From Cyclobacteriaceae bacterium (GTDB taxonomy: Bacteria > Bacteroidota > Bacteroidia > Cytophagales > Cyclobacteriaceae), in assembly GCA_028281285.1 (NCBI GenBank), contig JANQKF010000040.1:62001-126000 (forward strand): a DNA stretch of 64,000 bases, given 5' to 3'. Positions 40,989 through 51,346 of the stretch are shown in pieces. The stretch's first letter is position 1. Each line of letters begins with the position of its first letter. Position numbers and translations under genes: made by a program. The notes below the pieces were generated by a model that searched no databases, was not told the DNA's origin, and saw nothing but the letters and a program-made list of their open reading frames with translations.

Positions 40989-43900
40989 TAATTACGACAC
41001 ACTTATTGCTTGAAATATCATCCTCGACTTGCTTAAACTTAACGTCTTTTTTAATAGTTCCGTCTGTATACTGTACTGAAACCCTATCATTCCTACCATA
41101 CACCTTATCCGATTTGATTGGGGCTGTTTTTTCCACTGGAGGCCTATTACGTGTGTCTTGCCTTCCCGCCAAAGCCGAGCGAGACTCTTCTTTACTTTCG
41201 CTATATTTTTCAGTTCTACGTTGACGCGCTTCCTGAACGTTGTTAGGGTCTTCCGCAGGAATATCGGCCTTCACCAAAAAGGACACCGTTTCCTCATTCA
41301 CTTTTGAGAGAAACTGCTTGAACAATTCAAAAGCCTCGAACTTATAGATCAACAATGGGTCCTTCTGCTCATAAACAGCATTTTGAACGGATTGCTTCAA
41401 GTCATCCATGTCCCTTAGATGTTCCTTCCAGGATAGGTCGATAATGCCCAGTGTAATTCCTTTTTCCATCGACTTTATCAATTCTGCATTATCTGAGTCG
41501 ATCGACTTTTGCAAATGGGCTGCAACACCAATTTGCTTTTTCCCATCACTGAACGGAACCACAACATTTTCAATTGTTGCTCCTCTTTCCCGATGAACAT
41601 GCTTCATCAATGGAAGCGTACGTTCGGCAATTAAATTGTTCTTATTCTGGTAGTTGTCATAAGCTTCCTGATAGAGCCGATCTACCAATACTGGTATATC
41701 ATCCTTAAGGAAATCGTCTGAACCAATTTTGGTATCAATGCCCAAAATGCTAATACAACTCAGTTTAAATCCATCGTAGTCTTCCCCTTCTTTGGTAGAA
41801 TTGATAATGTCTTCACAGGTATCATAAGTCATATTCATGATATCCAACTGAAGTCGTTCTCCTTTAAGGGCATTCTTTCTTCTTTCGTAGATGACTTCAC
41901 GTTGTGAATTCATCACGTCATCGTATTCCAGAAGTCGTTTTCTAATTCCAAAGTTGTTTTCCTCTACTTTCTTTTGCGCTCGTTCGATAGATTTAGTGAT
42001 CATGGAATGTTGGATCATTTCTCCCTCTTTCAATCCCATTCTGTCCATAAGCTTGGCGACTCGATCGGATCCGAACAGGCGCATCAAGTTATCTTCCAGT
42101 GAAACAAAGAATTGAGAAGAACCTGCATCTCCCTGCCTACCCGCTCTACCACGAAGCTGTCGATCTACCCTACGTGATTCATGCCTTTCTGTGCCTATAA
42201 TGGCAAGGCCACCGGCAGCCTTGGATTCAGGAGCAAGTTTGATATCAGTACCCCGCCCTGCCATGTTAGTGGCGATTGTAACCGTACCTGGTTTGCCCGC
42301 TTCGGCCACAACATCTGCCTCTCTGGCATGCTGCTTAGCATTCAATACCTGATGTTGAATTTTCTTCAGGTTAAGCATTCTACTCAGCACTTCTGAAATC
42401 TCAACCGAAGTGGTACCCACCAGAACTGGTCGACCCTCATTTGTCAATTCAACAATTTCATCGACCACCGCATTGAACTTCTCTCTGACTGTCTTATAAA
42501 CTTTATCTTGACGATCATCTCTTACAATTGGTCGATTGGTCGGAATAACGACAGTGTCCAACTTATAGATTTCCCAGAATTCACCTGCCTCGGTTTCGGC
42601 TGTACCCGTCATACCAGCAAGTTTATGGTACATCCGGAAATAATTCTGAAGAGTAATAGTCGCATAGGTTTGAGTGGCATCTTCCACTTTCACATTTTCC
42701 TTGGCCTCAATTGCCTGATGAAGTCCGTCAGAGTACCTCCTTCCATCCATGACACGACCAGTCTGCTCATCGACTATTTTCACCTTGCCTTCATCAAGGA
42801 TATATTCGGTATCCTTCTCGAACATTGTGTAGGCCTTCAATAATTGATTGACAGTATGAATTCTTTTTCCCTTGATGCTATAATCCTTAATAGCCTCATC
42901 TTTCTTTTTGAGCTTCTCTTCTTCAGACAAGTCCTCATCTTTTTCAAGGTTGGCTACGACTTCACCGATATCGGTAAGAATAAAGAAGTTTGGGTCTTCA
43001 CCTTCACCAGTAATTAGATCGGTTCCATTCTCGGTAAGGTTTACCCCGTTGGTTTTTTCCTCAATCGTAAAGAATAGTGGCTCGTCAGCCTGAGGCATCG
43101 CCTTCGCGTTGTCCTGGAGATAGAAATTCTCGGTTTTTTGAAGAACCTGCTTGATTCCTGTTTCAGACAAGTACTTAATCAATGGTTTGTACTTCGGAAG
43201 CCCTCTGAAAGCTCTGAATAATGCTAATCCACCATCCTTCTCATTACCTTCGGCAATGAGTTTCTTGGCATCATTGAGGTACTGGGAACAAAGTCTCTTT
43301 TGCGCATCGACCAGCTTAGCGATCCGAGGTTTCAACTCATGGAATTCGTGTTCATCACCACGGGGAATTGGGCCCGAAATGATGAGCGGTGTTCTGGCTT
43401 CATCAATTAAGACAGAATCAACCTCATCAACCATTGCAAAATGATGTTTGCCTTGAACGAGCTCACGCTCTTCACGAGCCATGTTGTCTCTCAGATAATC
43501 AAAGCCGAACTCATTGTTAGTACCATAAATGATATCACATCTGTAGGCCTCTCTCCTTTCCTCAGAATTTGGTTGGTATTTATCAATACAATCAATTGTC
43601 AAGCCATGAAACTGAAATAACGGGGCCATCCATTCAGAGTCACGTTTGGCCAGGTAGTCGTTCACAGTTACCACATGAACTCCCCTGCCTGCGAGTGCAT
43701 TTAGATATGCGGGAAGTGTAGCAACCAATGTCTTACCTTCCCCAGTCGCCATCTCTGCGATTTTACCCTGGTGGAGTACGATGCCACCGATAAGCTGCAC
43801 ATCATAATGGAGCATCTCCCAGGTAATTTCATTCCCGGCAGCAATCCATTTATTGTGCCAGGTAGCACGATCGCCATTAATTTCAACATGTTCACCACGC

Positions 43901-44328
43901 GCAGCAATCTGCTTGTCCATCATAGTGGCGGTGACCGTCAGACTTTGATTTTCCTTGAACCTTCTTGCAGTTTCCTTTACTACAGCAAAGGCATCGGGGA
44001 GCACATTCATCAATACCTTCTCAAGCTCCTCATCTCTCTCTTCTTCAAGTTTATCAATCTGGTCAAAAATGGCCTCCTTTTGATGGATGTCTTGATTTGG
44101 ATTGTCTTCAATTTCTTTGTGAAGTGCTGCAAGTTGATCATCAATCGACTTCAAATCGGCCGAAATAATATCTTTTATTTCCTGCGTTTTCCCGCGTAGC
44201 TCGTCATCGCTCAAGCCGGAAAGGCCGGTATATCTTTCATTGATCTGATTGACATAAGGAGCTACTTCCTTAATATCCCTGTCAGACTTAGTTCCAAATA
44301 ATTTCGCTACTCCTTTTAGTATCGACAT
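40981..44328 (-). CDS. secA: Preprotein translocase ATPase subunit
   Basis: SecA drives post-translational export of preproteins through SecYEG. The 1115-residue protein has the DEAD motor with IAEMATGEGKTLVATLPAYL, VDEVDSVLIDEARTPLIISG, TNMAGRGTDIKL and the second helicase domain ending RQLRGRAGRQGD. The helical scaffold/wing domain follows. It is longer than E. coli SecA (901), with extra acidic and charged insertions near the N-terminus and middle, as is usual in Bacteroidota. The C-terminal Cys-rich zinc motif of E. coli SecA is absent. Confidence 0.98.
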   Translation of the reverse strand: MSILKGVAKLFGTKSDRDIKEVAPYVNQINERYTGLSGLSDDELRGKTQEIKDIISADLKSIDDQLAALHKEIEDNPNQDIHQKEAIFDQIDKLEEERDEELEKVLMNVLPDAFAVVKETARRFKENQSLTVTATMMDKQIAARGEHVEINGDRATWHNKWIAAGNEITWEMLHYDVQLIGGIVLHQGKIAEMATGEGKTLVATLPAYLNALAGRGVHVVTVNDYLAKRDSEWMAPLFQFHGLTIDCIDKYQPNSEERREAYRCDIIYGTNNEFGFDYLRDNMAREERELVQGKHHFAMVDEVDSVLIDEARTPLIISGPIPRGDEHEFHELKPRIAKLVDAQKRLCSQYLNDAKKLIAEGNEKDGGLALFRAFRGLPKYKPLIKYLSETGIKQVLQKTENFYLQDNAKAMPQADEPLFFTIEEKTNGVNLTENGTDLITGEGEDPNFFILTDIGEVVANLEKDEDLSEEEKLKKKDEAIKDYSIKGKRIHTVNQLLKAYTMFEKDTEYILDEGKVKIVDEQTGRVMDGRRYSDGLHQAIEAKENVKVEDATQTYATITLQNYFRMYHKLAGMTGTAETEAGEFWEIYKLDTVVIPTNRPIVRDDRQDKVYKTVREKFNAVVDEIVELTNEGRPVLVGTTSVEISEVLSRMLNLKKIQHQVLNAKQHAREADVVAEAGKPGTVTIATNMAGRGTDIKLAPESKAAGGLAIIGTERHESRRVDRQLRGRAGRQGDAGSSQFFVSLEDNLMRLFGSDRVAKLMDRMGLKEGEMIQHSMITKSIERAQKKVEENNFGIRKRLLEYDDVMNSQREVIYERRKNALKGERLQLDIMNMTYDTCEDIINSTKEGEDYDGFKLSCISILGIDTKIGSDDFLKDDIPVLVDRLYQEAYDNYQNKNNLIAERTLPLMKHVHRERGATIENVVVPFSDGKKQIGVAAHLQKSIDSDNAELIKSMEKGITLGIIDLSWKEHLRDMDDLKQSVQNAVYEQKDPLLIYKFEAFELFKQFLSKVNEETVSFLVKADIPAEDPNNVQEARQRRTEKYSESKEESRSALAGRQDTRNRPPVEKTAPIKSDKVYGRNDRVSVQYTDGTIKKDVKFKQVEDDISSNKCVVIND

Positions 44329-44395
44329 GTCTTTTATTAAAATTCTTTAAAGTTAGTGGCTTGAAGGCTTTTAACGAAAGCAATCAAGCATATTC

Positions 44396-45166
44396 TTAAA
44401 TCTCGATTTTCCCGCTATAAACTTCCTTTGCCGGCCCAATTAGGTAGATATTATTGTATCCAGTTTCGGATTTCTGAAATGCTACCTGAAGAGTGCCACC
44501 GCGGGCTTCTAACGTCACAGGGCTGGATTCACCCAATTCACTCGATGCAAGGGCCACTGCTGTACAACCCGTTCCACATGAATAAGTCTCATCTTCCACC
44601 CCTCTTTCGTAGGTTCTGATCGAGATTGATTTTTGATTCTTTTCGATAAAATTGATATTGACACCATCTTCTTTATAAGGCTCCGAATACCGAATTTTTG
44701 CACCTTCTTTTTTGACATCAAGAGCACCAATCTCTTTTACCTGCCTTATCAAATGTGGAGAACCGGTATCAACAAAAAAGCCATTATCGTCCCTTTCTAT
44801 TTGAGTGACATCATGCATATGTAAATGCACTAAGGCATTCTTGATATAGGCGTGGTGCAACCCGTCAAACGCAACAAAATCGGTCTTTTGATCAATAATT
44901 CCGAGTGCATTGGCAAACATCACTGCACAGCGGCTGCCATTGCCGCATAAACTCTGCGAACCATCAGGGTTATAATAGATCATCCGGAAATCCGAAGTAT
45001 CGTGATCTTCAATGAGAATCACCCCATCTGCTCCTATTCCAAACCTGCGATGGCATAACTGACCAATCAAGTCGGTATTTCCCTTTGGAAAAACACCTCC
45101 CCTGTTATCGATTATTACAAAATCGTTACCTGTTCCGTGGTATTTATGAAATTTGATATTCGCCAT
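44396..45166 (-). CDS. dapF: Diaminopimelate epimerase
   Basis: DapF converts LL- to meso-diaminopimelate for lysine and peptidoglycan. The 256-residue protein has both catalytic cysteines: Cys74 in SLCGNGSRC and Cys197 in SCGTGCTAV. The N-terminal FHKYHGTGNDFVIID and FGIGADGVILI are family motifs. The start at 45166 (MANIKFHKYHGTGND) is chosen over an upstream in-frame frame start that would add an unrelated cysteine-rich stretch. It sits 67 bases upstream of secA on the same strand. Confidence 0.96.
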   Translation of the reverse strand: MANIKFHKYHGTGNDFVIIDNRGGVFPKGNTDLIGQLCHRRFGIGADGVILIEDHDTSDFRMIYYNPDGSQSLCGNGSRCAVMFANALGIIDQKTDFVAFDGLHHAYIKNALVHLHMHDVTQIERDDNGFFVDTGSPHLIRQVKEIGALDVKKEGAKIRYSEPYKEDGVNINFIEKNQKSISIRTYERGVEDETYSCGTGCTAVALASSELGESSPVTLEARGGTLQVAFQKSETGYNNIYLIGPAKEVYSGKIEI

Positions 45167-45258
45167 TTTGCAACAGACCCAACAAATGCAATAAACGCGC
45201 CTGAACACAGAATGTGACAGAATGACCTATTGGGTTGCGCAAAGGTGTAAATAAATGA

Positions 45259-45280
45259 GTCAGAATTCAATTTTTCTGAC
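45259..45280 (-). terminator. Possible terminator of the 45307 gene
   Basis: GTCAGAA and TTCTGAC (7-base arms, 8-base loop) lie just beyond the stop of the 45307-45732 gene. The minus-strand sequence after it is T-rich but not a clean run, so this is a weak candidate. Confidence 0.35.
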
Positions 45281-45306
45281 AAGAAGGCCCTATTTAAGGG
45301 TATCTG

Positions 45307-45732
45307 CTACTTTGATTTCTTCCTCAGAAAATATCGAAAGCCAAATGATCCTCTTAGAACCTCTCCGAAGTCGCCAACTATAAGGGCACCCTCTGCGTGA
45401 AGGGCAAAATTGGGTTTTGATTCAATGGGTTTAAATGTGAATCCAATAGCTGGAAGTACGATACCTTCAAGCACTTGAAGCCTACCTCCTACTCCTAAGA
45501 ACATTTTGAAATCATCCCTCTTAATAACATTAGTAAAGCCAACAATTTCAGGTGAAAAGTCTGCAGCATTAATGTCCATACCCATTCTGAGCTCGCCCCA
45601 AATGTTTTTGTCAGGGTTGGTACTTATTCCTACAGCACTGATTACATCAGAGTGCAAATAGGAGAAGCCGACTTGGGCTTTGAGGTTGAAAGAGATGAGT
45701 ATTAGAATCGAGGTAATTAAGATCTTCTTCAT
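45307..45732 (-). CDS. Small secreted beta-barrel-like hypothetical protein
   Basis: A 141-residue protein with a signal peptide (MKKILITSILILISFNLKAQ). The remainder has an alternating beta-strand pattern (VGFSYLHSDVISAVGIS, ELRMGMDINAADF, GSFGFRYFLRKK) like a short outer-membrane barrel or conserved periplasmic protein, but I do not recognise the family. It is apparently monocistronic, between the rplS terminator and dapF. Confidence 0.6.
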   Translation of the reverse strand: MKKILITSILILISFNLKAQVGFSYLHSDVISAVGISTNPDKNIWGELRMGMDINAADFSPEIVGFTNVIKRDDFKMFLGVGGRLQVLEGIVLPAIGFTFKPIESKPNFALHAEGALIVGDFGEVLRGSFGFRYFLRKKSK

Positions 45733-45795
45733 AATGTGTTTGAGTTATAAAAGATTTGACACAATGTTCTTGCCAAGAGTTGTTTGTACATAAAA

Positions 45796-45818
45796 AAAGC
45801 CACAATAACTGTGGCTTT
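45796..45818 (-). terminator. Intrinsic terminator of the rpsP-rimM-trmD-rplS operon
   Basis: AAAGCCACA (45796-45804), five-base loop, TGTGGCTTT (45810-45818): a nine-pair stem. On the minus strand it continues into a run of seven T residues, 25 bases beyond the rplS stop. Confidence 0.85.
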
Positions 45819-45842
45819 CGATATACTTTTAACAAACTATTT

Positions 45843-46202
45843 TTAGTTTCTGATCTTCTCTTTGATCCTTGCGGCCTTACCCTGTCTTCCTCTGAGATAG
45901 AATAGTCGTGCTCTTCTTACTTTTCCTCTTCTCAACACTTCGATCTTGTCAAGGTTCGGTGACAACAATGGGAAAATACGCTCTACACCAATACCTCCTG
46001 AAATCTTCCGTACCGTAAATGTTTCACCATTGGTTCCAGAATTCTTTCTTTGAATCACCGTTCCCTGGAACTGCTGGATTCTTTCCTTATTACCTTCTTT
46101 GATCTTAACGTGAACATTAACAGTATCACCAGCTCCAAATTCAGGCATTGAGGCCCTTCTTTCGTTATTTTCCTCCTCGATAAATTTGATAAGATCGCTC
46201 AT
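45843..46202 (-). CDS. rplS: Ribosomal protein L19 (bL19)
   Basis: A 119-residue 50S subunit protein at the interface with the 30S. Typical motifs: [20 protein letters not shown], then [14 protein letters not shown] and [20 protein letters not shown], ending [20 protein letters not shown]. Last gene of the conserved rpsP-rimM-trmD-rplS order, 88 bases after trmD, and may also have its own promoter (-7 element at 46242-46249). Confidence 0.97.
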   Translation of the reverse strand: MSDLIKFIEEENNERRASMPEFGAGDTVNVHVKIKEGNKERIQQFQGTVIQRKNSGTNGETFTVRKISGGIGVERIFPLLSPNLDKIEVLRRGKVRRARLFYLRGRQGKAARIKEKIRN

Positions 46203-46241
46203 AATCTTAATGTGTTATTCCGCTCTTCCAAAATTGGACTG

Positions 46242-46249
46242 CAAATATA
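46242..46249 (-). promoter_or_regulatory. -7 element TATATTTG upstream of rplS
   Basis: Minus-strand TATATTTG followed by GCAGTCC; an exact TAnnTTTG match 40 bases before the rplS ATG. The same downstream GCAGTCC stands at the rpsP promoter. The -33 box is not clear. Confidence 0.45.
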
Positions 46250-46290
46250 GAGATATTCTTTTTATAAAGCAGATGTCCTTTCAAATATTT

Positions 46291-46968
46291 TTATTCATCC
46301 AACATGCCGGGTCTCCTCTGCTTAGTACGTTCCAAAGATCGTTCATATCTCCAGTCATTAATTTTCTTCTCATGACCTGAGAGTAGGACATCTGGCACTT
46401 TCAACCCTTTGTATTCGGCAGGCCGGGTATAAACGGGAGGAGCAACGAGATTATCTTGAAAGGTATCAGTTAATGCAGATGTCTCATCAGATAAAACACC
46501 GGGGATCAATCGGATTATTGAATCAGCCAAAACGGCCGCCCCTAACTCACCACCGGATAGGACATAATCGCCAATGCTAATCTCCTTGGTTATGAAGTGC
46601 TCTCGAACCCGTTCGTCCACTCCTTTATAGTGCCCACATAATAGTATAAGATTTCCTCCAATTGAAAGTTGATTGGCCAAACCTTGATCCAGAAGTTCAC
46701 CATCCGGGCTCATGTAAATGACTTCATCATAATCTCTTTCAGCCTTCAGTTTTGAAATGCACAGATCAATCGGTTCGATCATAAGCACCATACCAGCACC
46801 TCCTCCAAAGGCATAGTCATCAACCGCCTTGTGTTTGTTGGTGGAAAAATCACGTAAATCATGTACCACAACTTCCACAAGCCCCTTGTCCTGTGCCCTT
46901 TTTAATATGGAATGAGAAAATGGACTGTCCAACAAGCGCGGTAAACAAGTGATGATATCAATTCTCAT
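46291..46968 (-). CDS. trmD: tRNA (guanine-N1)-methyltransferase
   Basis: TrmD methylates G37 of tRNAs reading CNN codons, keeping the reading frame. The 225-residue SPOUT enzyme has the knotted AdoMet site: [32 protein letters not shown], and [20 protein letters not shown]. The C-terminal helix domain ends with [25 protein letters not shown]. The start overlaps the rimM stop by four bases. Confidence 0.97.
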   Translation of the reverse strand: MRIDIITCLPRLLDSPFSHSILKRAQDKGLVEVVVHDLRDFSTNKHKAVDDYAFGGGAGMVLMIEPIDLCISKLKAERDYDEVIYMSPDGELLDQGLANQLSIGGNLILLCGHYKGVDERVREHFITKEISIGDYVLSGGELGAAVLADSIIRLIPGVLSDETSALTDTFQDNLVAPPVYTRPAEYKGLKVPDVLLSGHEKKINDWRYERSLERTKQRRPGMLDE

Positions 46969-47498
46969 GATTCATTCAGGTAAAGCCCCAGTAATCCTTC
47001 GGGCAAGTTCATCAAAACTGACTTAGTCGATTTATCAAAATTAACAACCAATTGATCATTAAAAGGAATCAGCACTTCTTTTCCTGATTCATGTAATAAC
47101 GACAGCAAGCGTTGCCCTCCAGCATCAATCACACCCACCACCCGACCGATATGACCCTCGGTTTGATCGTTGATTTCAAAACCTTCAAGTTCATGAAGAT
47201 ATATTTCTTGCTCGTCCAGTTCAGGCAAAGTATCAAGAGGCATGTATAGTTCCAATCCCTTTAATTCCTGAGCGGCCTCGATATCATCTACCTCTTCAAA
47301 CTTGACAATGGCCTTATTGGAATTAACGGAAATTGACTCCAAAAAAAAAGGAACCAGATTTTGCCCTTCAAGAACAAAAACTGATTCCAATCCTTGGTAT
47401 TGTCGAGGATCGTCCACATCTAAAAGGATCTGAACTTCCCCTTTTAATCCATGCGGCTTAACGATGTAACCAAGCTGGTAACAATCTTCGACCGTCAT
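46965..47498 (-). CDS. rimM: Ribosome maturation factor
   Basis: RimM helps assemble the head of the 30S subunit and binds S19. The 177-residue protein has an N-terminal RimM beta-barrel ([20 protein letters not shown]) and the C-terminal PRC-barrel ([20 protein letters not shown] then [14 protein letters not shown]). Nine bases after rpsP and overlapping trmD by four, the usual arrangement. Confidence 0.95.
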   Translation of the reverse strand: MTVEDCYQLGYIVKPHGLKGEVQILLDVDDPRQYQGLESVFVLEGQNLVPFFLESISVNSNKAIVKFEEVDDIEAAQELKGLELYMPLDTLPELDEQEIYLHELEGFEINDQTEGHIGRVVGVIDAGGQRLLSLLHESGKEVLIPFNDQLVVNFDKSTKSVLMNLPEGLLGLYLNES

Positions 47499-47507
47499 AG
47501 GAATTGA

Positions 47508-48356
47508 TTACTCTTCTTCCTTCTTATCGTCAGCTTCTTCTGCAGACTCTTCAGCGGAAGTTGCATCCTCTTCGTCAGCAACCTCTTCGGCCACTTCAGC
47601 TACAGGTTCCTCGACCACTTCCTCGGCAGCTGGCTCTTCAGCCGTTTCAGCCACTTGCTCTTCAACTGCTTCTTCAGTTGCAGGTGCTTCAGCAACTTCC
47701 TCAGCTACTGGTTCTTCAGTAGCTTCAGCCGCAGGTTCTTCTGCCACTTCTTCAGCAACAGGCTCCTCAGCAACTTCTGCTGCCGGCTCTTCTACCACCT
47801 CTTCAGCTGCAGGTGCTTCTGCTGTCTCTTCTGCAACGACTTCATCAGCAACTGCTTCAGTAGCTTCCACCTCTTCGGTAGCTTCTTCGGCTACTTCTGG
47901 TGCTGCTTTTGCTGCAATCGCTTCAGCTCTTGTTTCCTTCACTTTTGCTTCTGCCTCAAGTTTTGCCTTCTTAGCATCCGCTTTCGCTTTCGCCAATGAC
48001 TCCACCTTACCTTCGATCTTCGCCTCTTTCGCAGCTACCCATTCAGCAAGCTTTGCGTCCGCCTGCTCCTGAGTCAATGCTCCTTTAATTACTCCGATCT
48101 GCAAGTGCTTTCTCAACATCACTCCTCTGTACGAAAGCATTGCTTTTACAGTGTCAGTCGGTTGAGCGCCTTTCATTACCCAGTCAAACGCCTTGTCATT
48201 ATCGATATTAATCGTAGCTGGGTCCGTGTTTGGATTATAAGTTCCAATCTTCTCAATAAAGCGACCATCACGTGGTGCTCTTGCATCGGCAATGACTACA
48301 TCGTACATCGCCATTTTCTTGCGCCCTCTGCGGGCTAATCTAATTTTTACTGCCAT
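47508..48356 (-). CDS. rpsP: Ribosomal protein S16 with a long Ala/Glu-rich C-terminal extension
   Basis: The first 85 or so residues are a normal S16 (bS16), a 30S assembly protein: [39 protein letters not shown] and [19 protein letters not shown]. The protein continues to 282 residues. About 86-150 is a charged helix rich in Lys and Ala; 150-282 is a low-complexity tail of repeated Ala, Glu, Val and Pro units ([15 protein letters not shown] type). Extended S16 is known in Bacteroidota, though this tail is very long. It heads the rpsP-rimM-trmD-rplS operon and has a leader with two hairpins. Confidence 0.95.
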   Translation of the reverse strand: MAVKIRLARRGRKKMAMYDVVIADARAPRDGRFIEKIGTYNPNTDPATINIDNDKAFDWVMKGAQPTDTVKAMLSYRGVMLRKHLQIGVIKGALTQEQADAKLAEWVAAKEAKIEGKVESLAKAKADAKKAKLEAEAKVKETRAEAIAAKAAPEVAEEATEEVEATEAVADEVVAEETAEAPAAEEVVEEPAAEVAEEPVAEEVAEEPAAEATEEPVAEEVAEAPATEEAVEEQVAETAEEPAAEEVVEEPVAEVAEEVADEEDATSAEESAEEADDKKEEE

Positions 48357-48374
48357 TTAGCTTTTTAGTTTTGC

Positions 48375-48410
48375 GGGGATCACGTCCCCTCTCTTCAGAG
48401 ATCACGTCTC
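48375..48410 (-). promoter_or_regulatory. rpsP mRNA leader: twin hairpins with the same loop
   Basis: On the minus strand the leader holds GAGACGTGATCTC (48398-48410) and GGGGACGTGATCCCC (48375-48389). Each folds as a short stem around the same CGTGA loop, 8 bases apart. Between them CTCT and AGAG can pair in an alternative hairpin. Placed a few bases after the predicted transcription start and before the ATG, this could be an autogenous ribosomal-protein leader. No known leader family is claimed. Confidence 0.45.
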
Positions 48411-48422
48411 CAAAAAGGACTG

Positions 48423-48430
48423 CAAAGATA
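48423..48430 (-). promoter_or_regulatory. -7 element TATCTTTG of the rpsP operon
   Basis: Minus-strand TATCTTTG followed by GCAGTCC. Exact TAnnTTTG match, about 67 bases upstream of the rpsP ATG, so the transcript begins just before the twin-hairpin leader. Confidence 0.6.
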
Positions 48431-48562
48431 ATTGAAATCTATAAAACAGCATACCCTCTTCTGAAAATTTTGGAAATGAAGCAATTAGCCTAAAGTCAAA
48501 GGTTTTTAATTATTAAAATTGCTTAAACGGTTTTACGATTTTACTAATCGAAACAATTCCGA

Positions 48563-48570
48563 TACCTTTG
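48563..48570 (+). promoter_or_regulatory. -7 element TACCTTTG of the sucA-sucB-lpdA operon
   Basis: Exact TAnnTTTG match, 27 bases before the sucA ATG at 48598. No TTTG at the -33 distance. Confidence 0.5.
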
Positions 48571-48597
48571 TTGTTCTCATCACATTATCCGTTGTAA

Positions 48598-51336
48598 ATG
48601 AGTGACTATACCTACATCAGTAATGCTGATCCCAGTGCCCTGGAAGCGATTTTGGAGCAATATCAGCAAAATCCGGAGTCAGTAGACATTGGATGGAAAA
48701 AGTTTTTCGAAGGATTCGAATTTGCACAAGAGAAGTTTCCGATGCTTCCCGATGGCGCTACTTCGCCCAGTGGGGCGTCTTCCGGAGGACTTTCTCAAAA
48801 AGAAATTTCGGTAAGAAATCTTATCTATGCCTATAGATCAAGAGGCCATTTAAGATCAACAACCAACCCCGTTCGCCAAAGAAAGGATCGAAAACCCATA
48901 CTTGACCTCCACTTCTTTGGATTATCAGATGCTGACCTTGACACACAATTTGAAGCTGGTCATGAAATTGGAATAGGTAAGGCATCGTTAAAGAAAATCA
49001 TTGAATCCCTTCAATACATCTATGAAGGTACGGTGGGCTTTGAATACATGTATATCAGAGACCCGGAAAAGCTTAAATGGCTGAGGGATAAAATTGAAAA
49101 GGAGGCCTTGGCTTTCGATCCCACTGAAAAACAAAAAGGCAGGATCTTAGCAAAACTGAATGAAGCAGTTGTCTTCGAAAACTTTCTTCATACCAAATAC
49201 CTTGGACAAAAACGATTTTCACTTGAAGGTGGTGAAACAACAATACCTGCTTTAGATGCAATAATCAACAAAGGGGCCGACCTTGGTGCCGAAGAAGTGA
49301 TGATTGGAATGGCTCATAGAGGTCGTTTAAACGTACTGGCCAACATAATGGGTAAAACCTATGAGCAAATTTTCAACGAATTTGAGGGAGGTGCCAAACC
49401 TGATTTGACCATGGGTGATGGTGATGTGAAGTACCATCTGGGTTACTCCAGTGAGATTGTTGCCGAAAATGGTAAGACGGTCAATCTCAAGTTAGCCCCA
49501 AACCCATCACATCTGGAAGCTGTAAACCCAGTGGTTGAAGGGTTTGTAAGATCAAAATTAGACAGCGAATACAATAGCGAACAAAACAAGATCATCCCTA
49601 TTCTGATTCATGGCGATGCAGCGGTTGCCGCTCAGGGAATTGTATACGAGGTAACTCAAATGAGTAAACTCGAGGGTTACAATACCGGAGGTACCATCCA
49701 TTTCGTAATCAACAATCAGGTTGGTTTCACGACTGACTTTGACGATGCCCGATCAAGTATTTATTGTACAGACGTAGCCAAAATGGTCGATGCACCAGTG
49801 CTTCATGTTAATGGTGATGATCCTGAGGCGGTTGTATTCTGTGTTCAGTTCGCAACGGAATACCGCCAGAAATTTCACAGGGATATTTTTGTGGATATGG
49901 TATGTTATCGTAGACATGGCCATAATGAAAGCGATGAGCCAAAATTCACACAACCATCACTTTATAATATTATAAGTAAGCATCCTAACCCAAGAGAGGT
50001 ATACAATAAGATGTTGATTGAAAGAGGAGAAGTGGATGCGGCTCTCGCCAAAAACATGGACAAGGAATTCAGAAGTCTTTTGCAGGATCGTCTCAACATG
50101 GTGAAACAAAAGCCGTTGCCTTATACTTACCAACCACTTGAAGAGGAATGGAGAAACCTAAGGAGGTCAACCCCTAAAGATTTTGACAAATCTCCCATAA
50201 CAGCCATTTCTGAGGAGAATTTCAATATCGTGGCCAAAGCATTGACTACAATTCCTGCCGAATTCAAGCCCATCAAGCAAATTGAAAAGCAGTTAAAACA
50301 ACGTCAGGATATGTTTTTCAATTCTGGCGAACTTAACTGGGCAGGTGGTGAATTAATGGCTTATGGTTCACTTCTTGTAGATGGCAAAAAAGTACGTTTA
50401 ACTGGACAGGATGTGCAACGAGGCACATTTTCACATAGACACGCAGTGCTTCATGATGCCACTACCAACGAGGCCTACAATTCGCTAAACCATTTGGAGG
50501 GAGCTAAAGAGAAATTTGAAATCTATAATTCCCTTCTCTCGGAATTTGGTGTCATGGGATTTGAGTTTGGCTATGCAATGGCCAACCCGAATGCACTTAC
50601 CATTTGGGAAGCTCAGTTCGGTGATTTCGCCAATGGTGCCCAAGTGATGGTTGACCAGTTCTTGTCTTGTTCTGAAACCAAATGGCAACGAATGAACGGG
50701 TTAGTGCTCCTCCTTCCACATGGCTATGAAGGTCAGGGCCCGGAGCATTCAAACGCAAGACCTGAGAGATACCTTCAACTTTCCGCTGAATACAACATGG
50801 CCGTGACAAATATCACAACCCCGGCCAATTTCTTCCATGCGTTAAGAAGGCAACTAACATGGGAATTCAGGAAACCCCTTGTAGTGATGTCTCCAAAATC
50901 ATTGCTGAGACATCCGAAAGTAGTATCTAAGAAAGAAGAGTTTTTGAAAGGGGGCTTCCAGGAAGTCATTGGTGATCATTATGCTACCACACGAAGCGTC
51001 AAGAAAGTGATCCTTTGTACTGGTAAAGTCTATTATGACCTTCAGGAAAAACAAGAGAAAGATAAGCGCAAGGATGTAGCATTGATCAGAGTGGAGCAGT
51101 TACATCCATTCCCTGAAAAGCAAATTGAAGCCATACTCAGTAAATACAAGAATGCCGACTTCTATTGGCTTCAGGAAGAACCTGAGAACATGGGTTATTG
51201 GACCTATATTCTCAGAGTATTCAAAAACAGAGAATTGAAATTAATATCCAGAAAGGCTAGTGCTTCACCGGCAACGGGTTACGCAAAAGTACATGCCGAA
51301 GAACAAAAGAAATTGATCGAATTAGCATTTGCTTAA
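48598..51336 (+). CDS. sucA: 2-oxoglutarate dehydrogenase E1 component
   Basis: Thiamine-diphosphate-dependent E1 of the 2-oxoglutarate dehydrogenase complex (TCA cycle), 912 residues, the usual size. The N-terminal motif [18 protein letters not shown] begins the protein. Catalytic features: [30 protein letters not shown], the ThDP-binding [16 protein letters not shown], and in the C-terminal half [12 protein letters not shown] and [16 protein letters not shown]. It is the first gene of a complete E1-E2-E3 operon, with sucB 10 bases after. Confidence 0.97.
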   Translation: MSDYTYISNADPSALEAILEQYQQNPESVDIGWKKFFEGFEFAQEKFPMLPDGATSPSGASSGGLSQKEISVRNLIYAYRSRGHLRSTTNPVRQRKDRKPILDLHFFGLSDADLDTQFEAGHEIGIGKASLKKIIESLQYIYEGTVGFEYMYIRDPEKLKWLRDKIEKEALAFDPTEKQKGRILAKLNEAVVFENFLHTKYLGQKRFSLEGGETTIPALDAIINKGADLGAEEVMIGMAHRGRLNVLANIMGKTYEQIFNEFEGGAKPDLTMGDGDVKYHLGYSSEIVAENGKTVNLKLAPNPSHLEAVNPVVEGFVRSKLDSEYNSEQNKIIPILIHGDAAVAAQGIVYEVTQMSKLEGYNTGGTIHFVINNQVGFTTDFDDARSSIYCTDVAKMVDAPVLHVNGDDPEAVVFCVQFATEYRQKFHRDIFVDMVCYRRHGHNESDEPKFTQPSLYNIISKHPNPREVYNKMLIERGEVDAALAKNMDKEFRSLLQDRLNMVKQKPLPYTYQPLEEEWRNLRRSTPKDFDKSPITAISEENFNIVAKALTTIPAEFKPIKQIEKQLKQRQDMFFNSGELNWAGGELMAYGSLLVDGKKVRLTGQDVQRGTFSHRHAVLHDATTNEAYNSLNHLEGAKEKFEIYNSLLSEFGVMGFEFGYAMANPNALTIWEAQFGDFANGAQVMVDQFLSCSETKWQRMNGLVLLLPHGYEGQGPEHSNARPERYLQLSAEYNMAVTNITTPANFFHALRRQLTWEFRKPLVVMSPKSLLRHPKVVSKKEEFLKGGFQEVIGDHYATTRSVKKVILCTGKVYYDLQEKQEKDKRKDVALIRVEQLHPFPEKQIEAILSKYKNADFYWLQEEPENMGYWTYILRVFKNRELKLISRKASASPATGYAKVHAEEQKKLIELAFA

Positions 51337-51346
51337 ATCCAGAAAC

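Noticed and set aside
45166-45208. Longer dapF start with a cysteine-rich leader
   Set aside because: The 14 extra residues are unlike any DapF N-terminus; MANIKFHKYHGTGND is the family start.
47504-47722. Leu/Pro/Gln-rich plus-strand frame opposite the rpsP tail
   Set aside because: It is the mirror of the Ala/Glu repeat codons of rpsP and has no start context or known domain.
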